64,000 bases of DNA. Source: Oricola thermophila (GTDB lineage Bacteria; Pseudomonadota; Alphaproteobacteria; Rhizobiales; Rhizobiaceae). The notes beneath the pieces are model-generated. The model saw only the letters and a list, made by a program, of their open reading frames with translations, did not search any database and was not told where the DNA came from. The stretch covers positions 3,038,001 to 3,102,000 of the forward strand of contig NZ_CP054836.1 in the NCBI RefSeq assembly GCF_013358405.1, read 5' to 3'. Shown piece by piece: positions 10,047 through 19,252 of this stretch. How positions within the stretch are numbered: the first letter of the stretch is position 1; every line of letters starts with the position of its first letter. Made by a program: the position numbers and the translations under genes.

Positions 10047-10385
10047 TCACGCGGACCGCTTGCCGAAAACGCCAATGCGCAGCATTACCTCGCGTGGAAT
10101 GTCGTATGTCGACAGCAGATGATGGTCCGTCTTCAGCCCCAGATAGTCTCGCTGGATAAACAGGACCCAGGCCTTCTCGGCGGCCTCCTGCACGAGTTCC
10201 TCCCGGTCGCGGTTGGAACCGGGCGTCTCGTCGTGACGGCGCAACGCCTCCAGAGCCTCTTCGAGGTCACGCCCGATGCGCCCGAGAGCCGCCGCGGTCT
10301 CGGCCATGATCTCGTGGCTGAAGGCATCGAATCCGTTCGCGGACGCATCGGCGTTTCCGCTGGCTGGCATACGGGGCGGGCACAT
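10047..10385 (-). CDS. Small conserved protein, DUF6665-like
   Basis: A 112-residue protein without membrane segments. The sequence is helix-rich (HEIMAETAAALGRIGRDLEEALEALRRHD, shown here only as a region around residues 24-52) followed by VLFIQRDYLGLKTDHHLL and a C-terminal YDIPREVMLRIG segment. I recall this pattern in the unknown-function family DUF6665 of Hyphomicrobiales, but that is from memory. It lies downstream of the rpsA terminator on the same strand and converges on the HAD gene with an 11-nt gap. Function unknown. Confidence 0.65.
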   Translation of the reverse strand: MCPPRMPASGNADASANGFDAFSHEIMAETAAALGRIGRDLEEALEALRRHDETPGSNRDREELVQEAAEKAWVLFIQRDYLGLKTDHHLLSTYDIPREVMLRIGVFGKRSA

Positions 10386-10452
10386 TCATCCTTCCGATCA
10401 GCTTGCCGCGAAAGAATCGGGGCAGACCGTCACGCGGTCAAGCCGGGACAAC

Positions 10453-10484
10453 AAAAAACCCGCCGGACGCTGCCGCCCGGCGGG
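10453..10484 (-). terminator. Intrinsic terminator of rpsA
   Basis: Read on the minus strand, the stem CCCGCCGG/CCGGCGGG with a 10-nt loop is followed directly by TTTTTTG. It lies 24 nt after the rpsA stop codon. Confidence 0.9.
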
Positions 10485-10507
10485 TGCCATTTTCACGAAC
10501 GGAAGGC

Positions 10508-12208
10508 CTAGTTGCCTTCGCGGTTCTTCAGAGCCGCGCCCAGAATGTCGCCGAGCGATGCACCGGCGTCGGTCGAACCGAACTGCGCGACGGCCTGCTT
10601 CTCCTCGGCGATTTCCAGCGCCTTGATCGAGATGGTGAGACGACGCGTTTTCTTGTCGAACTGGGTTATGCGGGCATCGACCTTCTGGCCGACGGCGAAA
10701 CGCTCCGGACGCTGCTCGTCGCGATCGCGCGACAGGTCGGACCGCTTGATGAAGGTCTCGACATCGTGATCGACGAGTTTCACTTCCAGGCCGCCATCGG
10801 TGACGGCGGTCACTTCCGCGGTCACGACTGCACCCTTGCGGAGCTCGCCCGAGGCCGCGGCCTCACCAACCGAGTCGCGACCAAGCTGCTTGATGCCGAG
10901 CGAGATGCGCTCCTTCTCGACATCGACGTCGAGAACCTGGGCCTGGACAACGTCGCCCTTGTTGTAGTTCTCGATCGCCTGCTCGCCCGGAATGGTCCAG
11001 TCGAGATCGGACAGGTGAACCATGCCGTCGACATCGCCTTCCAGGCCGATGAACAGGCCGAACTCGGTCTTGTTCTTGACTTCGCCCTCGACGACGGAAC
11101 CGACAGGATGGCTCTGCGCGAAGACCTCCCACGGGTTTTCAAGCGTCTGCTTGAGACCGAGCGAGATGCGGCGCTTGGCCGGATCAACCTCGAGAACGAC
11201 CACGTCTACTTCCTGGGAAGTGGACAGGATCTTGCCCGGATGGACGTTCTTCTTGGTCCAGGACATCTCGGAGACGTGGATAAGCCCCTCGATACCCGGC
11301 TCGATTTCCACGAACGCGCCGTAGTCGGTGATGTTCGTGACAGTGCCGGTGATCCGCTTGCCGACCGGATACTTCGTGCCAATGCCTTCCCACGGATCGT
11401 CCTGCAGCTGCTTCATGCCGAGCGAGATACGGTGGGTTTCCTGGTTGATGCGGATGATCTGGACCTTGACGGTCTGGCCGATCGACAGGATCTCCGACGG
11501 GTGGTTGACGCGGCGCCATGCCATGTCGGTCACGTGCAGCAGGCCGTCGATGCCGCCGAGATCCACGAAGGCGCCGTAGTCGGTGATGTTCTTGACCACA
11601 CCCTCGACAACCTGGCCCTCTTCGAGATTCTGGACGATCTCCGAACGCTGCTCGGCACGGCTCTCCTCGAGAACGGTGCGGCGCGAGACGACAATGTTGC
11701 CGCGGCGCTTGTCCATCTTGAGGATTTCAAAGGGCTGCGGATTGTGCATCAGCGGCGTGACATCGCGCACCGGGCGGATATCCACCTGGCTGCGCGGCAG
11801 GAAGGCCACGGCACCGTCCAGATCGACGGTGAAGCCGCCCTTGACCTGGTTGAAGATGACGCCCTCGACGCGCTCGCCGTTGTTGAACTTCTCTTCGAGC
11901 TTGATCCAGCTTTCCTCGCGACGTGCCTTCTCGCGCGAAAGAACCGCCTCGCCAAGTGCGTTCTCGACGCGCTCGACATAGACTTCCACGGTGTCGCCGA
12001 CATTGAGCGTGCCGTCCTTTGCCTTGGCGCCGAATTCCTTCAGCGGCACGCGCCCCTCGACCTTGAGGCCGACATCGATAACCGCCATGTCCTTCTCGAT
12101 GGCCGTAATTACACCCTTGACGACGGTACCCTCGCTGGTGTCGCGGTCTTCAAAGGACTGTTCAAGCAGTGCCGCAAAGTCGTCGCGGCTGGGGTTTAGT
12201 TCTGACAT
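10508..12208 (-). CDS. rpsA: 30S ribosomal protein S1
   Basis: Binds mRNA on the 30S subunit and helps translation initiation of structured messages. The 566 residues carry six S1 (OB-fold) repeats; the last four show the KNITDYGAFVDLGGIDGLLHV / TNITDYGAFVEIEPGIEGLIHV pattern (short extracts), each ending in an HRISLGMKQL-like motif. The first two are more divergent and bind the ribosome. Length fits other alphaproteobacterial S1 proteins. The ATG at 12208 is followed by SELNPSRDDFAALLEQSF, the usual start. It lies 137 nt downstream of cmk and has its own terminator. Confidence 0.98.
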   Translation of the reverse strand: MSELNPSRDDFAALLEQSFEDRDTSEGTVVKGVITAIEKDMAVIDVGLKVEGRVPLKEFGAKAKDGTLNVGDTVEVYVERVENALGEAVLSREKARREESWIKLEEKFNNGERVEGVIFNQVKGGFTVDLDGAVAFLPRSQVDIRPVRDVTPLMHNPQPFEILKMDKRRGNIVVSRRTVLEESRAEQRSEIVQNLEEGQVVEGVVKNITDYGAFVDLGGIDGLLHVTDMAWRRVNHPSEILSIGQTVKVQIIRINQETHRISLGMKQLQDDPWEGIGTKYPVGKRITGTVTNITDYGAFVEIEPGIEGLIHVSEMSWTKKNVHPGKILSTSQEVDVVVLEVDPAKRRISLGLKQTLENPWEVFAQSHPVGSVVEGEVKNKTEFGLFIGLEGDVDGMVHLSDLDWTIPGEQAIENYNKGDVVQAQVLDVDVEKERISLGIKQLGRDSVGEAAASGELRKGAVVTAEVTAVTDGGLEVKLVDHDVETFIKRSDLSRDRDEQRPERFAVGQKVDARITQFDKKTRRLTISIKALEIAEEKQAVAQFGSTDAGASLGDILGAALKNREGN

Positions 12209-12345
12209 TTATACTCCTGGGAATGCCCGGAATTCTCATCGGGCAAAAGCGCCGGCGGTTCGTGTTGCACCATTCCAAACGGCAATCCGGTCCTGAAGAT
12301 TCCAATCGGACCAAATCCGGCGCGGGGACTGCGGTTCGGAACTTG

Positions 12346-12984
12346 TTAGCTATTCTTTTCCAGAGCGGCGTCAACAATGGTTTTCGCCGCCCGGAACGCG
12401 GCTTCTATAGTCATTTCCGTCGTGTCAAGCAAGTGCGCATCCCGCGCCGGCCTCATCGGCGAATCGGCACGGTTCGCATCACGATCGTCGCGCCTGATGA
12501 TATCGGCGAGGATCGCCTGCTCCTCAGCCTTGCCGCCATTGCCGAGAATCTCGTGGTAGCGTCGGCGGGCGCGCACCTCGGGAGAAGCCGTGACAAAGAG
12601 CTTCACGGGCGCATCCGGGCAGACCACCGTCCCGATGTCACGACCGTCGAGTACGGTGCCGGCGCCCGTGCGGGAGAATTCGCGCTGTCGTTCCACGAGG
12701 ACGCGGCGCACGACCGGCATGACGGCGATCCTCGAGGCCGCCTCGCCGATACCGTGTTCCGCAAGCACGTCACGGCGCATTTCGGAGATATCGAAACTGC
12801 GCGCGGCCTCGACGGCCGCCGCCTCGTCGTCGAGCGGCAGGCCGGCATCGAGCATTGCCTTGGCAACGGCGCGATAAGTCAGCCCGGTGTCGAGGTGGCG
12901 AAATCCGTAGTGGGCGGCCAGCCGGCGGGCGAGCGTGCCCTTGCCGGATGCAGCGGGTCCGTCGATGGCAATGGTGAAACTCAT
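12346..12984 (-). CDS. cmk: Cytidylate kinase
   Basis: Phosphorylates CMP and dCMP with ATP in pyrimidine nucleotide supply. The 212-residue protein begins [20 protein letters not shown] with the P-loop at residues 9-17, then [12 protein letters not shown] (substrate-binding DTG motif), and the [19 protein letters not shown] motif of the family. It overlaps the upstream aroA-like gene by ATGA and precedes rpsA, the usual aroA-cmk-rpsA arrangement in alphaproteobacteria. Confidence 0.96.
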   Translation of the reverse strand: MSFTIAIDGPAASGKGTLARRLAAHYGFRHLDTGLTYRAVAKAMLDAGLPLDDEAAAVEAARSFDISEMRRDVLAEHGIGEAASRIAVMPVVRRVLVERQREFSRTGAGTVLDGRDIGTVVCPDAPVKLFVTASPEVRARRRYHEILGNGGKAEEQAILADIIRRDDRDANRADSPMRPARDAHLLDTTEMTIEAAFRAAKTIVDAALEKNS

Positions 12985-14339
12985 GTATCGACCTCCAATT
13001 GTGCGCCAAGCCCGGCAAAAAGCGTCATGAATGCGGGATAGCGATCCGTGATCGACGATGCATCGTCGATCCTGCTCCCGTGTTCTGCCGCTAGCCCGAA
13101 AGCGAGAAACGCCATGGCGATGCCTGGATCGAAACGCGTTTCGACGACGGCCCCATCAGTCATCGCGCCCACGCCCCTGCCTCCAGGACGTCCGTGCACG
13201 GAAAGACTGTCCCGGCCTTCTGTAAAGTCCACGCCGTTGACCTCGAGCGCTCGAGAAACGGCGTCGAGCCGGTCGCCGCAGGCAACGCGCAACGGCTCGA
13301 TTCCCTGCATCACCGTCTCGCCATCGGCAAAGCTTGCAGCCACCGCGAGAAGCGGAAAATCCTCAATCATCCCCGACACACGTTCCGCCGGCACCGTCAC
13401 GCCCTTCAGGTCGGACGAACGTACGCGCAGATCTGCCACCTCCAGGCCGCACGAACGGCGCGCGTTCGTGACTTCGATGGCTGCGCCCATTTCCAGCAAT
13501 GTATCGAGCAGTCCGACACGGGCCGGATTCATAGGGACGCCCTCCAAGGTCACGTCGGATCCGTGCGTAACCAGGGCCGCCACGATTGCACAGACGGCGA
13601 GCAATGAATCGCCGGGCACGGCGATGTCACGGCCGCTCAACTCGCCCTGGCCGGTGATCGCCACACGGCGCGTGCCGTCACCGCCGGTCTCGATGGCGAT
13701 GTCCGCGCCAAATGCAGCGAGCATGCGCTCGACATCGTCACGGGACATTTCCGGCTCAATGACGGTCGTAATTCCGGGCGCATTGAGGCCCGCAAGCAGG
13801 AGCGCGGCCTTCGCATCCGGCGATACGACCGGCAAATGGCACGTTATGGGGTTCGCGGTACGCGGACCGTGCAGCCTTGCAGGCAAACGGTCCCCCCCGC
13901 CGGCCTCGATCTGTACGCCCATTCGACGCAACGGCTCGAGAACGCTGCCCATGTCCAGCTTGCGAAGCGACTCATCGCCGGTGATGGCCGTTTCCATGTC
14001 ATAGGTGCCCACAAGGCCCGCCACCATGCGCGCGCCCGTCGCGGAGCCGACAAGATCGAGGGGACACCCCGGTTCGAGCAGGCAGCCATTGCCGGTGCCA
14101 TGGGCGATCCACTCGTCCCCGTCCCTGCGAATATCGGCGCCCAGCGCCCGCATGGCGGCAGCAATGGCGAGAACATCGCCGCTTTCGGGCAGCCCCGAAA
14201 TGCGGGTCTCGCCGGCAGCCACGCCGGCAAGCACCAGCGAGAGACCGGAAACGAAACCGTCCCCAGAAATGCGCACGGCGCCGGACAAGGCCGCGCCCGG
14301 GAGCGCGGCGGCTGGGATGGGTATGGCGGACAGGGACAT
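12981..14339 (-). CDS. EPSP-synthase homologue with stripped active site (AroA-like, probably inactive)
   Basis: The 452-residue frame is collinear with 3-phosphoshikimate 1-carboxyvinyltransferase over its whole length and occupies the aroA position before cmk. Typical blocks remain: [44 protein letters not shown]. The catalytic residues, numbered as in CP4 EPSPS and aligned from memory, are mostly lost: K28, S29 and R33 (GDKSISHR) become G, F and L in GDGFVSGL; R128 becomes L; Q175 becomes D; D326 becomes E; K353 and E354 become A and C in RVACGDRL; the DHR motif becomes DPG. R200 and R357 remain. The ATG at 14339 gives the family length and the same 26-residue lead to GD; a GTG at 14387 would add 16 residues. 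No frameshift or stop is present. It may have another role, with a functional aroA elsewhere. Confidence 0.85.
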   Translation of the reverse strand: MSLSAIPIPAAALPGAALSGAVRISGDGFVSGLSLVLAGVAAGETRISGLPESGDVLAIAAAMRALGADIRRDGDEWIAHGTGNGCLLEPGCPLDLVGSATGARMVAGLVGTYDMETAITGDESLRKLDMGSVLEPLRRMGVQIEAGGGDRLPARLHGPRTANPITCHLPVVSPDAKAALLLAGLNAPGITTVIEPEMSRDDVERMLAAFGADIAIETGGDGTRRVAITGQGELSGRDIAVPGDSLLAVCAIVAALVTHGSDVTLEGVPMNPARVGLLDTLLEMGAAIEVTNARRSCGLEVADLRVRSSDLKGVTVPAERVSGMIEDFPLLAVAASFADGETVMQGIEPLRVACGDRLDAVSRALEVNGVDFTEGRDSLSVHGRPGGRGVGAMTDGAVVETRFDPGIAMAFLAFGLAAEHGSRIDDASSITDRYPAFMTLFAGLGAQLEVDT

Positions 14340-14464
14340 CGGCTCCGTTAAACCGTGGCTGGCTATGGTCGGCAGGCGACCTAACACAGGATTTTGCCGA
14401 AATCACCTTGCTTGTGAACGGCAGGCGTGATCTGCACGCTGTGCATTGCAGCGCGATTTCACCT

Positions 14465-14493
14465 TTGACAGGCATTTTCTTTGCCGCTATGGA
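14465..14493 (+). promoter_or_regulatory. Candidate sigma-70 promoter for the TIGR02300-type gene
   Basis: TTGACA at 14465-14470, a 17-nt spacer and TATGGA at 14488-14493, placed about 80 nt upstream of the GTG start at 14576. The -35 is perfect and the -10 partial. Confidence 0.5.
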
Positions 14494-14575
14494 CCGTCGA
14501 AATTTTCAGGACAAAAGAGCCCCCCGTTCCTCCGCCACTCCGGACGGAACGCAAGTACTTCACAAGGACGCGACC

Positions 14576-14989
14576 GTGGCAAAACCGGAACTTGGAACCA
14601 AGCGCATCTGCCCCGAAACGGGGCGCAAATTTTACGATCTGAACAAGGATCCGATCATCTCGCCCTATACCGGGAAGAGCTATCCGCTATCGTTCTTCGA
14701 GGACACGAAATCGGAGATCATCGAGGAAAAGGCCGAAGAGGTCGAGGAAGCGGTGGAGCTTGACGAAGAGGAAGACACCGCCGCGCCGGACGTCGTGTCA
14801 CTCGAGGAAGCGGAGGAGGACACCACGACCAAACCCGACGCCCTGCCGGATCTCGGCGACAACACGGATGACGACATCGACATCGACGACGATGCGGACG
14901 ACACCTTCCTCGCCAGCGATGACGACGAGGACGACGACGACGTGACCGGTATCATCGACGTCGCCGGCGGCGACGACGACGAAAGCTGA
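14576..14989 (+). CDS. TIGR02300-type protein with FYDLN motif and acidic tail
   Basis: A 137-residue protein of unknown function widespread in alphaproteobacteria. The N-terminal 40 residues (AKPELGTKRICPETGRKFYD, then LNKDPIISPYTGKSYPLSFF) are basic with two cysteine/proline elements. The remainder is almost entirely Asp and Glu, including DDDIDIDDDADD and DDDEDDDDVTG runs. I place the start at the GTG at 14576, which has an AAGGA ribosome site 7 nt upstream and matches the usual family start; the open frame upstream is not conserved in character. It precedes tRNA-Ala on the same strand. Confidence 0.88.
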   Translation: MAKPELGTKRICPETGRKFYDLNKDPIISPYTGKSYPLSFFEDTKSEIIEEKAEEVEEAVELDEEEDTAAPDVVSLEEAEEDTTTKPDALPDLGDNTDDDIDIDDDADDTFLASDDDEDDDDVTGIIDVAGGDDDES

Positions 14990-15076
14990 AAAAGCGCGTC
15001 GAAAGGGCTTGATCTCAGCGCCGCACGAATGTATCGGAACGCGACCGGCGCGTCGCAAGGCGCAAGGGACCGGAAA

Positions 15077-15152
<76 letters not shown>

Positions 15153-15173
15153 GTTCCCCGGATTTCAAAGATA

Positions 15174-15196
15174 CCCCGGCATGCCGGGGTTTTTTG
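15174..15196 (+). terminator. Intrinsic terminator after tRNA-Ala
   Basis: A palindromic stem CCCCGGC-AT-GCCGGGG is followed by TTTTTTT on the plus strand, directly downstream of the tRNA. Confidence 0.9.
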
Positions 15197-15224
15197 TTGC
15201 CTCCATCCGGAAGCCGGAATCCTC

Positions 15225-16001
15225 TCAATCGCGGCTGTCGGAGATGTTGCGCTCCATCAGCCTGACATAGAGTCCCGGCGCCAACCGATTGATCCACCAT
15301 GCCATGCGCGCCACGCGTCCGACCGGTATCGTTTCCCGGCCACGGCGGACACCATCGAGGATCACTTCCGCGGCCGTGTCGGCGTCCATGTAGTCCACGC
15401 CGTCCGTCGCGGAACCGGGCCGGGCGATACCACCCGGACGCCGTTCCGGGTTGCCAATATTGGTCGCAACGAAGGAAGGGGCCGCTATATGCACGCGCAC
15501 GCCGTGCGGCCTTTCCTCGCTGGCCAGGGTACGGAAAAAACCTTCGAGCGCGTGCTTGGACGCCGAATAGGCGGAACGCCGATGGAGCGGCGCGAATCCG
15601 GCGACCGAGGATATCGCGAGATGCGCCCCGCGGCTCCGCCGCACGGCCTGCAACAACGCCGCCGCGACGTGAACCGCGCCGAAATAGTTGACCGCGAAAA
15701 CCTTGCGATGAACGTCGGAGGGCATGTCGGCAAAGAGGCCTATCTGGGTAATGCCCGCATTGTAGACGACAAGGTCGATCGTCGGGCGCGCCGCAAGAAT
15801 GCCCGCACACGTCCCGGCAACGGCTCGCTCGTCGGTCAGGTCGCAGGACCAGGTGCTGACTTCGGCGCCGAGACCGGCCGCGGCATCCAGTTCATTTCCG
15901 GGCAGATCGACGATCGCGACATGCCATCCCTGCCCGAGCAGGCGCCTCGCCAAGGCCTGCCCGAGACCGCCGGCACCGCCGGTTATGACCGCAGTCCTCA
16001 C
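15225..16001 (-). CDS. Short-chain dehydrogenase/reductase (classical SDR)
   Basis: An NAD(P)-dependent oxidoreductase of 258 residues. The Rossmann motif TGGAGGLG is at residues 7-14, NAG at about 81, and the catalytic S132, Y145 and K149 in ISSV and YSASK. The C-terminus contains two hydrophobic stretches (WWINRLAPGLYVRL). The GTG at 16001 overlaps the preceding stop as GTGA and has AAGGAG about 10 nt upstream; a GTG 7 codons earlier is possible. It is the last gene of the coupled operon with the monooxygenase, transporter and epimerase-type gene. Substrate unknown. Confidence 0.88.
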   Translation of the reverse strand: MRTAVITGGAGGLGQALARRLLGQGWHVAIVDLPGNELDAAAGLGAEVSTWSCDLTDERAVAGTCAGILAARPTIDLVVYNAGITQIGLFADMPSDVHRKVFAVNYFGAVHVAAALLQAVRRSRGAHLAISSVAGFAPLHRRSAYSASKHALEGFFRTLASEERPHGVRVHIAAPSFVATNIGNPERRPGGIARPGSATDGVDYMDADTAAEVILDGVRRGRETIPVGRVARMAWWINRLAPGLYVRLMERNISDSRD

Positions 16002-16933
16002 AGCCCGACGCTCCTTCGCCACAGTTCGAAGACCTCGGCGCTCGACTTCTCCGGCACGTAACCGAATTCCGTTTTCAGCCTCGTGTTGTCTAGAACCGGG
16101 CGATACTGCAGGAAGCGTACCTGTTCAGGCCCGTAACGCGACAGGCCCAGTGGCCGCGCGATGCCGAGCGCCAGCGCGAGCAGGGATGGCGGCAACCAGC
16201 GCACCCTCTTTCCGAGCGCGGCTGCAAGTTCGCGGGTGCCCAGCGTACCGTCCCCGGCGACGTTGAAAATGCCCGGCGGGCCATCAGTCGCCGCGCGCAA
16301 CAGGATACGGGCAAGATCCTTGGTCCAGATGAAAACGAACGGGCTGTCCGAGCCGCGTATGCCGAGCAGCGGATCGCGGTGAAACAGCGCCGTGATCTGG
16401 TTCGCGATCCCCTCGCCCAGCACGGTACCGACACGCAAGACGACCTGCTCCAGCTGCGGATGATCGCGGCGGGCATCCGCTAGCATCTCTTCCACAAGGC
16501 GCTTGTGAAAGGCATAGGCAAACTCCTCGTTGCCGCGCAATGCGTCCGTCTCGCGAAGCGGAACGGGATTGTCGCCATGGTAGCCATAGGCCGCACCGGA
16601 CGAGGTGACGACAATGCGGCGCACGCCGTGGGCGACGCAGGCGTCGAGCACACGGCCGCTTCCGGCAACATCGACGGAAAACTCGAATGACCGGGTCGAC
16701 CCCTTTTGCGGCGTCACGATGGAGGCCAGATGGACGACGACCTCGGGCCTCCAGTCGCCGATTACCCGGTGAGGATCATCGCCACGCACGTCGAGGGAAC
16801 GATACTCCGCGCCGGCCGGAAGATTCGCCGGTCGGCGAATGTCCGTCGCCAGAACCTCGTGGCCGGCCGGAATCTCGGAAAGCAGCGCCTGGCCGATCCC
16901 GCCGGCCGCGCCGGTAACCAGTATCCTCGTCAT
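15998..16933 (-). CDS. NAD-dependent epimerase/dehydratase (extended SDR)
   Basis: A 311-residue extended short-chain dehydrogenase. It opens with MTRILVTGAAGGIGQALL (GxxGxxG nucleotide site, residues 8-14), has VVHLASIV at about 66-73, the TSSGAAYG element, and the catalytic pair Y140 and K144 in YAFHK. NVAGDGTLGTRELAAALG near the C-terminus fits the substrate-binding part. It overlaps genes on both sides by 4 nt (ATGA upstream, GTGA downstream), which indicates translational coupling. Whether it acts as epimerase, dehydratase or hydroxysteroid-type dehydrogenase cannot be decided from sequence. Confidence 0.87.
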   Translation of the reverse strand: MTRILVTGAAGGIGQALLSEIPAGHEVLATDIRRPANLPAGAEYRSLDVRGDDPHRVIGDWRPEVVVHLASIVTPQKGSTRSFEFSVDVAGSGRVLDACVAHGVRRIVVTSSGAAYGYHGDNPVPLRETDALRGNEEFAYAFHKRLVEEMLADARRDHPQLEQVVLRVGTVLGEGIANQITALFHRDPLLGIRGSDSPFVFIWTKDLARILLRAATDGPPGIFNVAGDGTLGTRELAAALGKRVRWLPPSLLALALGIARPLGLSRYGPEQVRFLQYRPVLDNTRLKTEFGYVPEKSSAEVFELWRRSVGL

Positions 16934-17835
16934 GGCGCGACGTCCCTACGGGCCATCACCGAAGCCAGGGCCAGGCCGGAAACGGCGTGCCAGATTCCCC
17001 AGAAGGCAGCGACGACCGCCATGCCGCCAAGCCCGTTGAAGAAAGCGAAGATCAGGATCAGCCCGAGACCGGAATTCTGGATGCCGGTCTCGATCGTGAT
17101 GGCGCGCCGGTCATAGGCCGAGACTCCGGCCAGCGTCGCCGCCATGAAACCTCCACCAAGCGCAAGCGCGTTGTGCGCGATCACCAGCATGGCCACGGCA
17201 CCCGCATAAGACAGGAAAAAGCTCCAGTTGGCAGCCAGTGCCAGAACGATGAAGGCGATGAAGATCAGCATGGACAGGGCCTGCAACGGGCGGCGGATGC
17301 GCCCCGCAAGACCCGGCTTCCGCGCGTTGACCAGGATGCCGAGGCACAGCGGCAACACCAGCATCAGGAACACCGTGACAGCAACCATGACCGGGTCGAT
17401 CGCGGTCTCGCGCAGGATCTGTCTCGTCGGCGGGTAGAGACTGCCCCACAGGCCGATGTTGAACGGCGTCATGAGGATTGCCGCGCAGGTGGCGATCGCC
17501 GTCATGGACACGGAAAGCGCGGTGTTCCCGCGTGCGCGATGGGTGATGAAATTGGAGATGTTGCCGCCCGGGCAGGCGGCAACGAGGATCAGCCCGAGCG
17601 CGATCGATGGGCGCGGCTGCACCGCCAGGATGAACAGGAAGGTCGCCACCGGAAGGACGACGAATTGCGAGACCAGGCCGGTGACTAGCGGCCTGGGGGC
17701 ACGGATCAACGCGCGGAAATCCGCCGGTCTCAGGTCCAGCGCGATGGAAAACATCACGATGGCCAGAATGGCGTTCAGCAGGTTCAGGGAACCGGGACTG
17801 AAGTTCAGGAGAACGGTATCGATATCACGCATCAC
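16930..17835 (-). CDS. BASS-family sodium symporter (bile acid:Na+ symporter-like)
   Basis: An inner-membrane carrier of 301 residues with about nine to ten hydrophobic segments. The family signatures are AACPGGNISNFITHRARG (Na+ site region, around residue 86) and TIETGIQNSGLGLILIF near residue 248, which match the two crossover motifs of BASS proteins. Members carry bile acids, 2-keto acids, pantothenate or other organic anions. It lies between the monooxygenase and the epimerase-type gene with ATGA overlaps on both sides, so it probably imports or exports the substrate or product of these enzymes. Confidence 0.9.
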   Translation of the reverse strand: MMRDIDTVLLNFSPGSLNLLNAILAIVMFSIALDLRPADFRALIRAPRPLVTGLVSQFVVLPVATFLFILAVQPRPSIALGLILVAACPGGNISNFITHRARGNTALSVSMTAIATCAAILMTPFNIGLWGSLYPPTRQILRETAIDPVMVAVTVFLMLVLPLCLGILVNARKPGLAGRIRRPLQALSMLIFIAFIVLALAANWSFFLSYAGAVAMLVIAHNALALGGGFMAATLAGVSAYDRRAITIETGIQNSGLGLILIFAFFNGLGGMAVVAAFWGIWHAVSGLALASVMARRDVAP

Positions 17836-19181
17836 GCCGACCGCTTCAGTTTCGCGATGCGGGTATTGACGGCCTTCCGGAAGGTCGCCTTGTCGACATA
17901 GTAGGCCATGCGCGGCAGGTCGATGTACTTCATGCCGCCGGTGAGCCGGTCGAAGCTGCCCGCCTTTTCCCGCTGCAACTGCCGGGCTGCGGACGTTCCG
18001 TCACGCAGGCCGCGGATGTAGCGCGCGACCATTTCCGCCTGCTCGTGCCGCCCCTGCCAGCCGAGACCCGACGCCTCGACCATGCCCAGCACGAAGATGT
18101 CGTCGCGGGCGGGATGCATGCAGTTGAGGAAAAGGTGAGGCGCATCGCCCTTCCAGTTCAGCAGCGCGCGGTCGATGAACGGATAGTGCAGCCTGTAGCC
18201 GGTCGCGGCCAGAACCATGTCGTACTCGCCGCTGGTACCGTCGCGGAAATGCACCGTGTTGCCATCGAACCGCTCGACATCGGCGCGGATCCGTATGTCG
18301 CCGTGACCGGCATGGAACAGGATCAGCGAGTTGACGACGGGATGGGACTCGTAGAGCCGGTAATCCGGCTTCGGGAATCCGTATTTCTGCGGATCACCGA
18401 CGAACCATTTCAGGATCATCCCGTCGATCCGACGCTTCAGCCACATCGGAAGCCCGGCGCCACCACCGAGCGTGTCGGCCGGCCGGCCGAACACGTATTT
18501 CGGCACGAAATAGTAGCCCCGGCGCATCGACAGGTCGCAGGAGACGCCGTGGTGGATCGCATCGACCGCAATGTCGCAGCCGGAATTTCCGGCACCGATC
18601 ACGAGAACGCGCTTGCCGTCGAACTGGCGCGGCGAACGGTACTTGCTGGAATGAATCAGCTCGCCCGCGAATTCGCCCTCGAACTCCGGCATGTTCGGCT
18701 CGGAAAGCGTTCCGTTGGCGACGAGCACGCCGGCGAAGATGTCCTCGCGCGCCTCGCCGTCCCCGCCGCGCCAGACGACGCGCCAGCCCTCGCCGCTGCC
18801 GCCGAGCGGCTCGGTGCGCAGGACCTCGGTCCCGAACATGAAATGGCGACGCAGGTCGAACCGGTCGGCAAAGGCGCGGAAGTATTCCTTCACCTCGCGA
18901 TGCGACGGATACTCGGCGACTTCCTCGCGCATCGGGAAGTCGGCAAATTCCGTCATCCTCTTCGAGGAGATCAGGTGGGCGGTCTCGTACATGGTCGAGC
19001 GCGGAGCGTCGATGTCCCACAAGCCGCCGACATCCGAATGCAGTTCGAAGCCCTGAAAGGGAATGCCCTGGTCGATCAGCGTTCTGGCCATCGCCAATCC
19101 CATCGGGCCGGCGCCGATCAGCGCGAAACGGTCGCGATTGCGGATGCCCTCCTCCGGCACCCGGCTCTGCCGGTCAGTCAT
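17832..19181 (-). CDS. Flavin-containing monooxygenase
   Basis: A 449-residue FAD/NADPH enzyme that would hydroxylate a heteroatom or perform a Baeyer-Villiger oxidation. The FAD site is LIGAGPMG (residues 21-28), the FMO fingerprint FxGxxxHxxxY is FAGELIHSSKY (171-181), the NADPH site is VIGAGNSG (194-201), and ATGYRLHYPF follows near the C-terminal third. A GGGAGGAG ribosome site precedes the ATG. It is the first gene of a four-gene operon and is divergent from the tetR gene, with a TetR-type operator in the 71-bp gap. The substrate is unknown. Confidence 0.9.
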   Translation of the reverse strand: MTDRQSRVPEEGIRNRDRFALIGAGPMGLAMARTLIDQGIPFQGFELHSDVGGLWDIDAPRSTMYETAHLISSKRMTEFADFPMREEVAEYPSHREVKEYFRAFADRFDLRRHFMFGTEVLRTEPLGGSGEGWRVVWRGGDGEAREDIFAGVLVANGTLSEPNMPEFEGEFAGELIHSSKYRSPRQFDGKRVLVIGAGNSGCDIAVDAIHHGVSCDLSMRRGYYFVPKYVFGRPADTLGGGAGLPMWLKRRIDGMILKWFVGDPQKYGFPKPDYRLYESHPVVNSLILFHAGHGDIRIRADVERFDGNTVHFRDGTSGEYDMVLAATGYRLHYPFIDRALLNWKGDAPHLFLNCMHPARDDIFVLGMVEASGLGWQGRHEQAEMVARYIRGLRDGTSAARQLQREKAGSFDRLTGGMKYIDLPRMAYYVDKATFRKAVNTRIAKLKRSA

Positions 19182-19225
19182 GTCTCCTCCCTGAACCGAA
19201 AATGGTGGTCCAATCCCTCCTTATG

Positions 19226-19241
19226 TTGAACGACCGTTCAA
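19226..19241. promoter_or_regulatory. TetR-type operator between FMO operon and tetR
   Basis: A 16-bp palindrome TTGAACG-AC-CGTTCAA lies 11 nt before the tetR start and 44 nt before the FMO start. Its arms match typical TetR operators. Its position would let the regulator control both its own gene and the divergent operon. Confidence 0.8.
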
Positions 19242-19252
19242 AATAATGCAAG

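Noticed and set aside
12981..14339. AroA-like gene as a frameshifted pseudogene or sequencing artefact
   Set aside because: The frame is continuous over 452 codons, conserved blocks are in register, and the substitutions are scattered single positions concentrated at active-site residues.
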